Shown here in pieces: positions 46,101 through 54,898 of a DNA stretch of 64,000 nt; the stretch's first letter is position 1, and each line of letters starts with the position of its first letter. The translations under genes and the position numbers were made by a program. Source of the stretch: Methanobacterium alkalithermotolerans (GTDB lineage Archaea; Methanobacteriota; Methanobacteria; Methanobacteriales; Methanobacteriaceae); NCBI RefSeq assembly GCF_018141185.1, contig NZ_CP058560.1, forward strand, positions 62,001 to 126,000. The letters run 5' to 3'. The notes under the pieces were generated by a model. The model did not search any database and was not told the origin of the DNA. It saw only the letters and a program-made list of their open reading frames with translations.

Positions 46101-47191
46101 TCATCTTCTTCTCTGGTTTTTGCATCTAAATCTTCTGGATGTTCAAAATAGATGCTTTCATCTTTAGTTTCTAGGAAAGGTTCCCATAGTCTATTTTTTC
46201 TATTTTTTAGAGCTTGTAAACCGGCATAAATGGAAGATGAAACCATTCTATGTAAAATATATAGAGCTAAAACAGCACTAGTTTTATTTCGTTCTTCGGC
46301 TTTACGGTAGTATTTGTTTACATAAGCACCCATGGCATCGTAGAACTCTTCTTCTTCATGATTAAAATCAATATCAATAGTGTATGGATCTTCCCGGTGG
46401 GGGAATATATTCTGCCCTTTAAAATTAGTTATTTCATTTTTCATTCGCCGGATCATGATAGGATCTAGATAACGTATAAGTTCATAACGATCTTCAGTTA
46501 ATTGTAAATTTTGATCGAGAAGTCCTAAAATGTTTAAAAAGTTTTCTAACTTACCATCGTGAGGGGTAGCTGTAGCAAGAATTAAATTACTGGAATTTTC
46601 ACTTAAAACTTCACCTAAAGCAAATCTTAAGTTACCATACTTTAATTTGTGAGCTTCATCAATAATTACTAAATCCCAGTGGGTATCTTTTAATAATTCT
46701 AATTTTTCAGGATTTTTAGCATAATCCATCGAAGTTATACATTTATTCACGTGTTTAAATGGATTATCCAATCCCACTTTACCCCTAATAATTTCAAAGC
46801 TTTCCCCAAATTTATATAACAATTCCTCTTGCCATTGGATCTGTAAACCAGCTGGACACACAATTAACACTTTTTTGATTCGAGAAGATAATAGAAGCTC
46901 TTTTAATACCATACCAATCATAATGGTTTTTCCTAACCCTACATCATCTGCAAGAAGTACCCTTATTCTTCCATCAGTATCTCCATGAGGCCGCAGCATA
47001 TTCATCATTTTGACAAAACTCTCAATCTGGTGAGGCAGAGGATCAATCCTACCAGTGGCCACACAAGATAAAGGGTCAAAAAGATGTTTGAGGTGGATAC
47101 GATAAGCATCCACAGCTAGCTTAAGCTTAAGAGAAGGTTCAATTTGGTCATTTTCAAGTCGGGACTTTATTTCTTCTAAGGTTAGGACCAT
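43109..47191 (-). CDS. SNF2-family helicase with DUF3883 and HEPN-like C-terminal regions (DrmD-like)
   Basis: 1360 aa. N-terminal SF2/Snf2 motor: Walker A LLADDVGLGKTIMIGMVL (about 82), LVIIDEAHKLK (about 177), ATATPHDGKLENF, LIGTDAISEGLNLQ and RIGRAYRYGQ. A long middle with coiled-coil is followed by a DUF3883-like domain (about 905-1015; RMIEAKSFKTEGNIQISSNE, YHLYVVKNALDD). The last 300 residues are helical with DYRNRHKGHGG (about 1205), an Rx5H motif of HEPN RNase type. Similar motors are DrmD of DISARM and helicases of DUF499/DUF1156 loci. It lies 15 bases after the methylase gene. A motor, a possible PD-(D/E)XK-like domain and a possible RNase in one chain is notable. Confidence 0.87.
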   Translation of the reverse strand: MVLTLEEIKSRLENDQIEPSLKLKLAVDAYRIHLKHLFDPLSCVATGRIDPLPHQIESFVKMMNMLRPHGDTDGRIRVLLADDVGLGKTIMIGMVLKELLLSSRIKKVLIVCPAGLQIQWQEELLYKFGESFEIIRGKVGLDNPFKHVNKCITSMDYAKNPEKLELLKDTHWDLVIIDEAHKLKYGNLRFALGEVLSENSSNLILATATPHDGKLENFLNILGLLDQNLQLTEDRYELIRYLDPIMIRRMKNEITNFKGQNIFPHREDPYTIDIDFNHEEEEFYDAMGAYVNKYYRKAEERNKTSAVLALYILHRMVSSSIYAGLQALKNRKNRLWEPFLETKDESIYFEHPEDLDAKTREEDDDIIIGSTASIGDELKEELEELEELISMGQNLVDSNEDSKSLKLIEGLKELRRTRPEDKIILFTEFKPTLFNLKRILEEEGFSVVEIHGSMDIKERELQRDNFENFANILIGTDAISEGLNLQFANIVVNYELPWNPNRLEQRIGRAYRYGQEKPVFIYNYKTGFAIDNHVLEKLVEKLEEIRLAFGDRTVDVIGSLISEKEMMEIFKIARTVGDTDASDRVQGLIEEKLLLIDNIEHYMIKNRFDLTEVLRATRSIESGVVKFDVERFLLSYLSNRENGSYDPIGKNTHILYLNEVDISADPKCTENIPPYKNKVYDFQGTFDKDAQRKYEYVALGNPALSMALEKSMNFEGISLLKGEENGLLLSYILRFFDAQDQEVYAEPILIFMNEKEAKVIDPLQIWDYDTLEEDYIPQEFMDFLDTVNFTEIKREIDPQIQDLKKFAQNKHEKDLELDLKRVNADYECKIAIEERNIEKAKEKGQRFLIPGHAENVSSLRAEHLRIVSELESSRNIRWELCGPLSSGIVIKPEKASGVNDMDIEKLKKEVEKAGVDYIIKKEKEWGRETVYNSLDKEEFRGYDLLTISDSEKRMIEAKSFKTEGNIQISSNEWRVASENPDNYHLYVVKNALDDPELTKIRDPYNNLSEVAKTIHFDDYKVVIDPSGLDDAIKSTKTKLIVPEPAKEESSSDIMDQLMSSDFVNWIENLPYPLSSILWKYYAERNTSKQVKILFNYFEALCEFHGTIIVSLTAEALKNDRNILEDPNILEDRVEWIIQTSFGKWYTFGGRIAKKIRFLSSSGSKNHRLLFEKFLDITGQSREFIDLMTNKQLYNLFNDVKDYRNRHKGHGGDSSEEIEKEVLQYLEKQLYRTWRTISNIYLDNILIMPQEGTRLEDHYQYDVRKIIGTRTPFITMKLQTDNSLKTKTLYLINKDKLKPLQILPFFKILESSKTSEEACYFYREVDGSTVRWISYHYGIDPELYLPLERDIKKAIEILLPS

Positions 47192-47206
47192 TTTATTCGC
47201 TCCTAT

Positions 47207-49717
47207 CTAATCAAATGTTGTTTGGCCTTTTTCAGGGATTAGGTCAGCTGATTTTCCGAGTATCTGCAGAGCTATTTGTTTTTCGGGATCTCCTGATTCT
47301 AAGTGTTGGAATGATTCTAGAATGTTAAAGATTTCTCCTTGACTGTAAGGAATATCTGCTAAAACAGACTCAAATTCTCTCATTCCACCTTTATCATAAG
47401 CTAGCATCCCTAATTGAACAGCGTCAATAAGATTTTTGACCTCAATATCTTCTCTTTCATCAAATTTAAGGATTTTAATACCCTTCTTGCTTCCTTTTGT
47501 AATGGAAGATATATTTCCGCTGGATTCTAGTAATTTTAGGTCAATACTGAGACTTTTTGATATTAAGTTGGCTGTATCGAAAGACATTCCATCTAATTCA
47601 CTCAATCTACAGTAAGTATAGAATCTGGTTGGACTATCTAGGCTTTCAGAATTTTTCAAGAATTTTTCAAGAATGTATTCCACGACATAAATCTCTACAA
47701 GTTCTAAAATATCTTTAACGGTCATCTCACCGGTATAACTTTTAATTTCTGAATATTGTGTTAAAATGTCGAGAGTTGCTCCCATTGCTGAAACAGTTAT
47801 ATCTGCACCTCTTAATCCATAGTCCCAAAATTCTTGAAGTCTTGCTTTAAGATGCTCTTCCACGTCTCCTTTGATTTCTTCTATATATCCTGTTTTATCT
47901 TCTTTACGTTTCCTTGCTACAATAACAATAGAAGACATAATTGAAGCATTTCCTCTGGATAATGGATTATTTGGATTTTCAGTATGTATTGGCCAAGTTG
48001 CAGTTATTCTAAATTTTGCAGTTCTTAAAGAGTTTACTACAAAATCCCATGCTTTAACACTGCTATGTGCAAAATACATTATTAATATCCCATTTTCGGT
48101 CAATAAAGAATTCATTTTTTGACATGAAACATTAAAAAGATGTTCAAAAACGTCTTTTGATCTTTTTTTACCAACAGAAAGATCTTCTGATTTTTGAATT
48201 TCGAGGGGTAATTTAATTATATTTTTCAAAGCTCTTTTTTCAAAAACATAAAAGAATTCGCTTAATTCTGCATATTGCACATCATCAAAATATGGAGGAT
48301 CTGTTACAATAATAGGAGTATTTAATTCAAGCTCAGTAATAGATTTATTCTCAATTAAAATGTTGGTATTAGATTCTAACTTTTCTACAGAGTATTTTAA
48401 AGCTTTATTAATATCATTTATCATCCCTATAAGAGTACCTGAGCTTTTTACAAAAGGATTAACTTCAGAATGATCCCAAAACATCGAAGGTCTTCTTGTT
48501 GTTAAAGCATGTGCAATTTGTTGATTTAGTCTATGCCAACTTGTTGATCTACAGTTATAATCTATATGTTTTCCTAAAATGAAAGACATTGAAATTATTA
48601 CTGCTCTTTTGTATTCATCATCTTTATTCAAATTTGAGGAATATAAACGGATATATCTTATTAATGATGAGAACAATATAAGTTGTCTTGGATTTAAAAT
48701 TCTATACCAATACTTTAAATATCTATAAGTTGGGACTTCTCCCTCAGGCATTTCTTCAAGAGGTATTAAATCCTCTTTTATTAATAAATCCCAATGCTTT
48801 TCTAAAAATTTTTTAGATTCTTCTAATGCATCGATATTTGTTTTGTCTGGTAAAACGTAGGATTTTCCGTTTTTATCGAGTAATACTAAGGCTAATAATA
48901 TTTCTTCATTATTTTCAAAAATTTCTTTTTTAATGATATCATTCTTAATAACATTTCCACATTTAATGCATTTTGCATTACCTCTTTTTACAGTTCCATC
49001 AGGAACAGCATCTCCTGTTTTTATTTTAAATTTAACTATATTACCTTCAATATAGGGATCCAAAAAAATCTTTTTTTTTCGAGAAAGTGACCATTGTCCA
49101 ACTAATGGGTTTTTTAGTCCGCAATCAGGACACTTAACAACCCACGCATGAATATATGCGGCCACATCTTTGTTTTCATATTTTGGATAAAAATCTTTTA
49201 ATTCATTATAAGATTTATCAAATATCCATTTTAATCCATCTGAAACATCTTTTAATAATTTTTCTTTGTATTTTAAGGGAAATTCTAAAGATCCTTTCAA
49301 AATTAGGTAAGATACAGGATTATAATCATTTGCAATTACATTACATCCCATTCGCAGTGCTTCAAAGGGTATTGATCCACCACCCGCAAATGGATCCATT
49401 ATTGTTGGAGATTCAGTATCCCATAGTTCATAAGAATATTTACGGATTTTTTCGTACTCACTTTTTTTTAAGTTATAATTATGAGATCTCTTATCTTTGT
49501 TAAGATACAATAACTTTTTAAAATCATTTATATCATAATTTTCAGGTAATAATGCACCAAGGACAGTTGCTCTAGAAGCAATAAGGGGTTTTCTTGTCCA
49601 CCAATAATGTAACATTGATCTTGCAGGTTTAGCATTTCCCAATTTCTCTTTTTTAGCCTCAGCACTAATCTCCTCAACAGGTAAAAATGTCTCAATTAAA
49701 GTCCTCTTTTCTTCCAT
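47207..49717 (-). CDS. DUF1156 DNA methyltransferase
   Basis: 836 aa. The N-terminus FLPVEEISAEAKKEKLGNAK and MLHYWWTRKPLIASRA define DUF1156. Motif I is MDPFAGGGSIPFEALRMG (about 103) and motif IV is VTDPPYFDDVQYAELSEFFY (about 470), so it is an amino-methyltransferase (N6-adenine or N4-cytosine). A zinc ribbon (KCPDCGLKN and KCIKCGNV) is inserted between them, and 200 C-terminal residues of unknown role follow. It likely protects host DNA in the system. GGGTGA lies before the ATG. Third gene of the seven-gene operon. Confidence 0.92.
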   Translation of the reverse strand: MEEKRTLIETFLPVEEISAEAKKEKLGNAKPARSMLHYWWTRKPLIASRATVLGALLPENYDINDFKKLLYLNKDKRSHNYNLKKSEYEKIRKYSYELWDTESPTIMDPFAGGGSIPFEALRMGCNVIANDYNPVSYLILKGSLEFPLKYKEKLLKDVSDGLKWIFDKSYNELKDFYPKYENKDVAAYIHAWVVKCPDCGLKNPLVGQWSLSRKKKIFLDPYIEGNIVKFKIKTGDAVPDGTVKRGNAKCIKCGNVIKNDIIKKEIFENNEEILLALVLLDKNGKSYVLPDKTNIDALEESKKFLEKHWDLLIKEDLIPLEEMPEGEVPTYRYLKYWYRILNPRQLILFSSLIRYIRLYSSNLNKDDEYKRAVIISMSFILGKHIDYNCRSTSWHRLNQQIAHALTTRRPSMFWDHSEVNPFVKSSGTLIGMINDINKALKYSVEKLESNTNILIENKSITELELNTPIIVTDPPYFDDVQYAELSEFFYVFEKRALKNIIKLPLEIQKSEDLSVGKKRSKDVFEHLFNVSCQKMNSLLTENGILIMYFAHSSVKAWDFVVNSLRTAKFRITATWPIHTENPNNPLSRGNASIMSSIVIVARKRKEDKTGYIEEIKGDVEEHLKARLQEFWDYGLRGADITVSAMGATLDILTQYSEIKSYTGEMTVKDILELVEIYVVEYILEKFLKNSESLDSPTRFYTYCRLSELDGMSFDTANLISKSLSIDLKLLESSGNISSITKGSKKGIKILKFDEREDIEVKNLIDAVQLGMLAYDKGGMREFESVLADIPYSQGEIFNILESFQHLESGDPEKQIALQILGKSADLIPEKGQTTFD

Positions 49718-49729
49718 TCCCTCACCCTT

Positions 49730-50146
49730 TTATAAATACATGGCCTTAAAAGCTGTTAAAGCTTTATTTTTTAATGAAAGGATCTTCCATACCCAGAAAG
49801 ATACTTCTTCATCAGATAATCTTCGTAAATTGTCAAAAGCTTCTTCAATTCTTAATCTGTCCTCAATACTGGATGCTAATTTCATGGCCACTAATATTCT
49901 CATCCCTTCATCAACCTTGAAATCAAATTCATCGCCCCATGATAATTTTTTCAAGCCCTTTTCTTCTTGAAGCCTATCTGCAAAATTTTTGATAATTTCA
50001 CTACGCCAGGAAAAAATTATGCTTATCGGGGTGGAATAATTTCTATTTATGCTTTCAATATGCTCAAACAGTTGTATACTCCTGTTTTTACCTTCTTTTA
50101 GTTTTAAAGAGTAATGAATACGTTTATCATTGGGATATATTTTCAA
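49730..50146 (-). CDS. Small unknown protein of the DUF499-DUF1156 operon
   Basis: 138 aa. I do not recognise it. It is mixed alpha/beta, with FSWRSEIIKNFADRL and a helical C-terminus (IEDRLRIEEAFDNLRRL, FWVWKILSLKNKALTAF). The TTG start overlaps the stop of the DUF499 gene by four bases (TTGA), with GGTGG upstream, and the stop lies 12 bases before the methylase ATG. Position suggests a subunit bridging the ATPase and methylase. Bacterial loci of this kind carry DUF3780 at a comparable place; I see no clear similarity. Confidence 0.72.
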   Translation of the reverse strand: MKIYPNDKRIHYSLKLKEGKNRSIQLFEHIESINRNYSTPISIIFSWRSEIIKNFADRLQEEKGLKKLSWGDEFDFKVDEGMRILVAMKLASSIEDRLRIEEAFDNLRRLSDEEVSFWVWKILSLKNKALTAFKAMYL

Positions 50147-53100
50147 ATTCCCACCTTTTCACTCGTTATAATTTCAGCTTTAAATTCAATTTCATCTTCA
50201 TAGGCCTTTAATCCTTTAAATGATTCAATTAAAGAAGATACATCAATTCCATCATCATAATCAAATTTAATCGTAGTTACCACATCTTCTTGAACTAAAT
50301 TGGATAACCTTTGTACAATGTCTGATAGCTCATTAACATCAACTTTCTCAGCTTCTTTAATGTTTAAACCAATTTTATCTCCCTGCATAGAAGCTTTTAT
50401 CTTTGGATTATATCCTGTGGTTAATGTACTAAGTCTAAACCTGGCAGCTTGAAGTGTTTGAGTTGTAGGCAATCTAAATTCAACTTTTTGGAGTTTAAAT
50501 GCTTGTTCTTCTACATCCTCTAAGAATTCATCAATGGAAGTAAAAGTTAATTTTTTAGTGATTATCCATTTTCCACACTTTTCACATTTTTCAGAGCCTT
50601 TAGGATTTTTAGTCTTACAATAAGGGCATTCAATATCCTCTTTATCGCCAGGTTTTCGTGGTGGTTCTGGAGGTTCAACAGTGTCAAAAGATTCACCACA
50701 ACAAGTACATTTAACCGCACTCTTAGAGTTTCTTCCTTTGCAGTGTGGACAAACTTTAGTATTTTCCACAATATCATTTAATTTATCAAAAAGTTCATCC
50801 GCCAGATTTTTAGGCAATATTTGGTAGGCATCTTTAACTCCGCCTTTTATGGGCTGTTTATATTCAAAATCATTAGTGATAGTATCAAATTTACAAAGAT
50901 TTATTTCACTAATATCCTGCATGGAACCTTTATATGAAGCAAATAATCCTTGATCAACACCATTATTAACTGAATTTTTAAGTATTTCCTTATTTTTTGG
51001 TAAAGGCAGGGAAGGATTATTCTGGAATCTTTCATAAAGATCTGAAAAACTAATAGCCTTTTCTTGTAAAACTCTATCTGCAATAAAAGAAGGATGTAAA
51101 TCTTCTAAGATTTTATCTGCCTTTTTAAGAGCTAAATAAACCTTTTCAGGTAAATTTTTAGCTCCTTCTAATCCACTTTGCAAGGTGATATATTTCAAAT
51201 CGTTACCTTTGGGATAGAAAATCATAGAATAACAGAGTTCAATAGTACTATTGGAATTACTATTGGTTTCCTTTTCATACTCTTCAATTTTCTTTTTATA
51301 AGTTTTTAGTTGTTCTTTAGTATCTGTAGAAGTTTTTAAATCTTTTATAGCAAGATAAAGGGCAACAGTATCTTCCATTTTAGAGATTCTTTCCTTTTTA
51401 GGAACTAATAAATAAATAAGGTTTTGTTTTTCCCTGAAATTTTGGCCTTCTTTTTCTACAATATCTTTTAATCCTTCAGAAGGTTTTCCGCCTTCAGTTG
51501 AAGGTAAATATTGATAATCAGTAACGACTAATGTGGGTTTAGTGGGGTTTTTCACATCAGATTCCCAAACTCTAACATCAAATATATCTGTTCTGAGCAT
51601 TTTACTTAGTCTAGATTTAATTTCCTTTTTCTTTTGTATTCGGGAAATACGTGTTTTGGCATCATTAATTAATTTTTTTATAGATATATCAACCGTAAAG
51701 TACCAATGACCAGCGGTTTGTTTGAAGTACCATAATCCATCAATACTATCCATTTTATCAATTGATTCTTCCACATCGCCGGGATAAAGGAGTTTAGGTA
51801 CCGATACTGCAAGTGCTATGTCTTTAATGGTTGCCCCTCTACTATAATCTTTAGTAGAACCAATTAATGTGTATAAATAGATGGTTGTTGCAATTCTTAC
51901 ATTAGATCCCATATAGGTTATAGGTTCTAGGGCTTGAGCACGGGCTTTATGATCTTCATTGACTATATCTGTGCGAATGACATTTTGGAACTCGCCACGG
52001 TCAATTCTATTGGTCAATTCATTGTAAATAGAATTATCTAATAGATCAATAATACCTGGTGTTATAATTAGATCAATATCTAAATTATTCCTCTTTTGAT
52101 AAACACGCTTGATTACATGTGAGAGTAGTCTTAAAACTCCTCTAGTTTTATTAAACTCACTAATAGTTGCTATCCTATCATATAATATATCTATAATTAT
52201 TGGATGGAATGGATAGGCTTTTTCTAACGATTTAAAGTATTCTGTTGATTTAACAACTTCCGGTAAATAATTGGAATTTTTTGTGTAGAATGATTGAATT
52301 TCTTCTGCTACCGCAATAGCTAAATTCTCATCAATATTTTCAAATAACCTCTTTTTAACAATAGTATAAACATCATCCTTTCGTAATGGAACTACAAAAG
52401 AACCTTCACGTGCAATAATTGATCTCACACTTTCTTTATAGCCTTCTAATAACTCTGATTGTTTTATATAGGCAGGTTCAAAACCAGGTAAGGTTAAAAC
52501 CATCATTGCTTTTTCGGTCTTGGAAATGGCTTCAGTGATGTTATGTAGAAAAGATATAGTTATATTAGATAGATTAGTATCTCCAACTTTTATTCCTTCA
52601 GAATCTTTCAAATAGTTTACTAATTCATCCAATAATATTAAAACAGGCTTATTTTGATTTTCAAGAACTTCAGTTAGAACTTTAGTGGTGGGGCGTTGCA
52701 TTTTTTTATCATATTCTTCGAAACGATCATAACAGTTTAGCTGTCTACCTATTTCTCCCCAGATGGTTTTATATTCACTTTCAATTCCACTGAGGTCTCT
52801 GGCATCAATAGATACCATAGATACTTCAGGTATTTCTGTCATTTCTCTTTGCTTTAGTAGCTCCTTTATGTTCTCATTTTTTTTTAGCAACCAAGAGTTT
52901 TCAAATAAGTGATACAAAGCTACTAAAGTGTGAGTTTTACCTCCACCAAAAGTGGTATCAATAATCATCAGGGGTTTGGCCTTTCCCGTACCTAGTCTTT
53001 CTAATGATTCACCTAGAATACCTTTTAAATTATGAGTCATATGAGTTAATTTAAAGAATTCTTGAGAATTTTGGTACATAGGATCCGCTTTTCCCTGTAA

Positions 53101-53211
53101 AAATGAGAAAAAGCTTACTACAAATGAATTCTCTTGAATATTACCTTCTCTAATGTTTTTTCGTGGAACTAGTTTGCCAGTTTCAAACGCTTCTTTAAGT
53201 TTTAATACCAA
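50143..53211 (-). CDS. DUF499 AAA+ ATPase with two zinc ribbons
   Basis: About 1022 aa. LMIIDTTFGGGKTHTLVALYH (Walker A, about 75) and VLILLDELVNYLKD (Walker B, about 195) mark the ATPase; DUF499 covers the first 600 residues. Two zinc ribbons lie near 820-880 (CPHCKGRN and CTCCGESF; CPYCKTKN and CEKCGKW). The last 120 residues are helical. DUF499 proteins are found beside DUF1156 methylases in defence loci and are related to BREX-type ATPases. I start at TTG 53211 (GGGGTG six bases before); a GTG nine bases upstream is possible. First gene of the operon. Confidence 0.9.
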   Translation of the reverse strand: MVLKLKEAFETGKLVPRKNIREGNIQENSFVVSFFSFLQGKADPMYQNSQEFFKLTHMTHNLKGILGESLERLGTGKAKPLMIIDTTFGGGKTHTLVALYHLFENSWLLKKNENIKELLKQREMTEIPEVSMVSIDARDLSGIESEYKTIWGEIGRQLNCYDRFEEYDKKMQRPTTKVLTEVLENQNKPVLILLDELVNYLKDSEGIKVGDTNLSNITISFLHNITEAISKTEKAMMVLTLPGFEPAYIKQSELLEGYKESVRSIIAREGSFVVPLRKDDVYTIVKKRLFENIDENLAIAVAEEIQSFYTKNSNYLPEVVKSTEYFKSLEKAYPFHPIIIDILYDRIATISEFNKTRGVLRLLSHVIKRVYQKRNNLDIDLIITPGIIDLLDNSIYNELTNRIDRGEFQNVIRTDIVNEDHKARAQALEPITYMGSNVRIATTIYLYTLIGSTKDYSRGATIKDIALAVSVPKLLYPGDVEESIDKMDSIDGLWYFKQTAGHWYFTVDISIKKLINDAKTRISRIQKKKEIKSRLSKMLRTDIFDVRVWESDVKNPTKPTLVVTDYQYLPSTEGGKPSEGLKDIVEKEGQNFREKQNLIYLLVPKKERISKMEDTVALYLAIKDLKTSTDTKEQLKTYKKKIEEYEKETNSNSNSTIELCYSMIFYPKGNDLKYITLQSGLEGAKNLPEKVYLALKKADKILEDLHPSFIADRVLQEKAISFSDLYERFQNNPSLPLPKNKEILKNSVNNGVDQGLFASYKGSMQDISEINLCKFDTITNDFEYKQPIKGGVKDAYQILPKNLADELFDKLNDIVENTKVCPHCKGRNSKSAVKCTCCGESFDTVEPPEPPRKPGDKEDIECPYCKTKNPKGSEKCEKCGKWIITKKLTFTSIDEFLEDVEEQAFKLQKVEFRLPTTQTLQAARFRLSTLTTGYNPKIKASMQGDKIGLNIKEAEKVDVNELSDIVQRLSNLVQEDVVTTIKFDYDDGIDVSSLIESFKGLKAYEDEIEFKAEIITSEKVGI

Positions 53212-53387
53212 TATGAACACCCCTTAAACAATCTTTTTTTTTAAATGATTTTTTTTATTAGATTAAAGCAAATTAATTATTAATACTATTGAATCCACAT
53301 CAAATATTATATTTTCTATAAATTATGGTGGGAATATCCTATTTTAGTAATCATATTTAAATATTAAGTAATATTATATTTGTAAAC

Positions 53388-53447
53388 TTGTCTATGATAA
53401 AATTAATATATACTTGTATATATATAGTATTTAATAATCATAGACAA
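53388..53447. promoter_or_regulatory. Inverted repeat around a TATA-rich promoter between divergent genes
   Basis: Perfect 11-base arms TTGTCTATGAT (53388-53398) and ATCATAGACAA (53437-53447) flank 38 bases with TATATACTTGTATATATATAG. The pair lies between the divergent DUF499 operon and the nuclease-like gene at 53498, about 50 bases before the latter's start. It looks like an operator for one or both. Confidence 0.6.
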
Positions 53448-53497
53448 ATGTAAAAAAATTTAATCACGTAAAAATTTTGTTGCAAGGAAATAATATC

Positions 53498-54292
53498 ATG
53501 ATTAATTTTGAAAGGGACTTGTATCCCTTAGTAGAAAAATTTTTAATAGAAAATAAAAATTGCGTAAAAGAATATGTGGGAAATGAACTGCATATGGGCT
53601 CTGATAGAAGAATGAGAGCTGATGTTTATGGATACTATAGGAAAAACAATTCTCAGGTGATTTATCTTTTAGAAGGTAAGCACTATTTAGATGGAAGAAG
53701 TAATTTTAGTAAAGTATTATGTGAAGCTATTCCTATTTTAGAATTTGCTGATTATGTTTACATTTTTGGTATGAGTGAAGAAAACTTCGAACTTCAAAAT
53801 AAAAAATATTATGATATATGTAAAAGATTAGGCATAGGTATACTCATTCTAAATGAAAATGGGGATATACTTGAGATTTTAAAACCAGAAAAGAATATTA
53901 TAGACCCCTTTGATAGAAAAGAAATTTTATTTAGAATTTTTCTAAAAGGAATTCAATCCCCCATTGCTAATTTAATTCTTCAAGCAACGGGTGAATATAT
54001 CCAACTTAATTCCATAGAAGATGGATGTGTTCCTTTCATCGAAGTTTATAATGAATTATTCTCTAAATCAGAATATAAAGATATATTAGATCAAATACTC
54101 AATTATAAATATGCTTTAACTGATATAGGTATGCGGAAGGCATTTCAAAAAGAATTTGGCAATTCAAAATATGTAAAAATTCAATCTATGAATAGAAGAG
54201 TTGATGATTATATCTGTATAAAAGAAGAAGGAATTAAATTAATAAAAGAACCAATTTTATTACGTATTATTGAAAAATCAAAGAAAATTTAA
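53498..54292 (+). CDS. PD-(D/E)XK nuclease-like protein, paralogue of 41364-42131
   Basis: About 264 aa. MRADVYGYY (Asp42) and VIYLLEGKHY (Glu59-Gly-Lys61) form a D...ExK pair like a restriction nuclease core; the rest is mixed alpha/beta with ILKPEKNIIDPFDRKEILF in the middle. The paralogue at the far end of the seven-gene operon lacks the ExK. AAGGA lies before ATG 53498. Substrate unknown; I infer an intact and an inactive version of one protein, bracketing the DUF499-DUF1156 operon. Confidence 0.72.
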   Translation: MINFERDLYPLVEKFLIENKNCVKEYVGNELHMGSDRRMRADVYGYYRKNNSQVIYLLEGKHYLDGRSNFSKVLCEAIPILEFADYVYIFGMSEENFELQNKKYYDICKRLGIGILILNENGDILEILKPEKNIIDPFDRKEILFRIFLKGIQSPIANLILQATGEYIQLNSIEDGCVPFIEVYNELFSKSEYKDILDQILNYKYALTDIGMRKAFQKEFGNSKYVKIQSMNRRVDDYICIKEEGIKLIKEPILLRIIEKSKKI

Positions 54293-54898
54293 TTTAATAT
54301 AATCCCTTTTAGAATACAAATATACAAAATCTTAAGCCATAAACAAGTTTATCTAAAATATAAAGGTGAATTCATTCTTTATAAGAATTGGCAGCAGTAA
54401 TGAACCATTAAAACCTCCCGAAGATGCTGAATACATACTAGAACATTTTAATTAACTATATTATCCTGGGTTTTTAAGATTCATTTTTCATAATAAATTT
54501 TTATTTACTTTTCAACTCATTTTTAATGGCATCTATTATAAATGCACTTAGACTGCTTGCTTCATCGGTTTGATTTTTTGATCTAAGTCTAAGAGATCAT
54601 CTAACTCTATTGATACACTTTTTGCTACCATCAAATCAATCAGCTTTTAATTAAAACCTATCCAACAAATAAGGATTTTTATCAATAATAAATAATCTGA
54701 GCTAAAAATGAAATAACAAAACAAAACAAAAAAATGATTAAAATTTTTAGATAAGAAGAATTTTTTGATTTTAAAAAATCCAAAACATTTTTAGAAATTA
54801 AAAGTATATTCAATTTCAAGACTTTATGAAGTTATAAACGCTGTTTAAACGGTTTAAATAGAATTGGATTGAATTTTGATCTAGGGATGGTTATATTT
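54293..54898. other. Spacer holding the RHH relic and a repeat
   Basis: About 600 bases. Apart from the relic at 54501-54631 it contains TATCCAACAAATAAGGATT (54659-54677), which recurs with one change at 56410-56428 upstream of the paralogous gene at 56508. The rest is AT-rich with no gene seen. Confidence 0.5.
54501..54631 (-). pseudogene. Ribbon-helix-helix (CopG-like) antitoxin relic, one frameshift
   Basis: Read on the minus strand: MVAKSVSIELDDLLDLDQK, then a break near 54565-54575, then DEASSLSAFIIDAIKNELK to a stop. Joined, the 43 residues match a CopG ribbon-helix-helix: a strand with alternating residues, then two helices with SxSAFI. No toxin gene remains beside it. Confidence 0.7.

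Noticed and set aside
50562..50777. Extra small gene within the DUF499 gene
   Set aside because: It lies in another frame of the zinc-ribbon coding region and shows no start signal.
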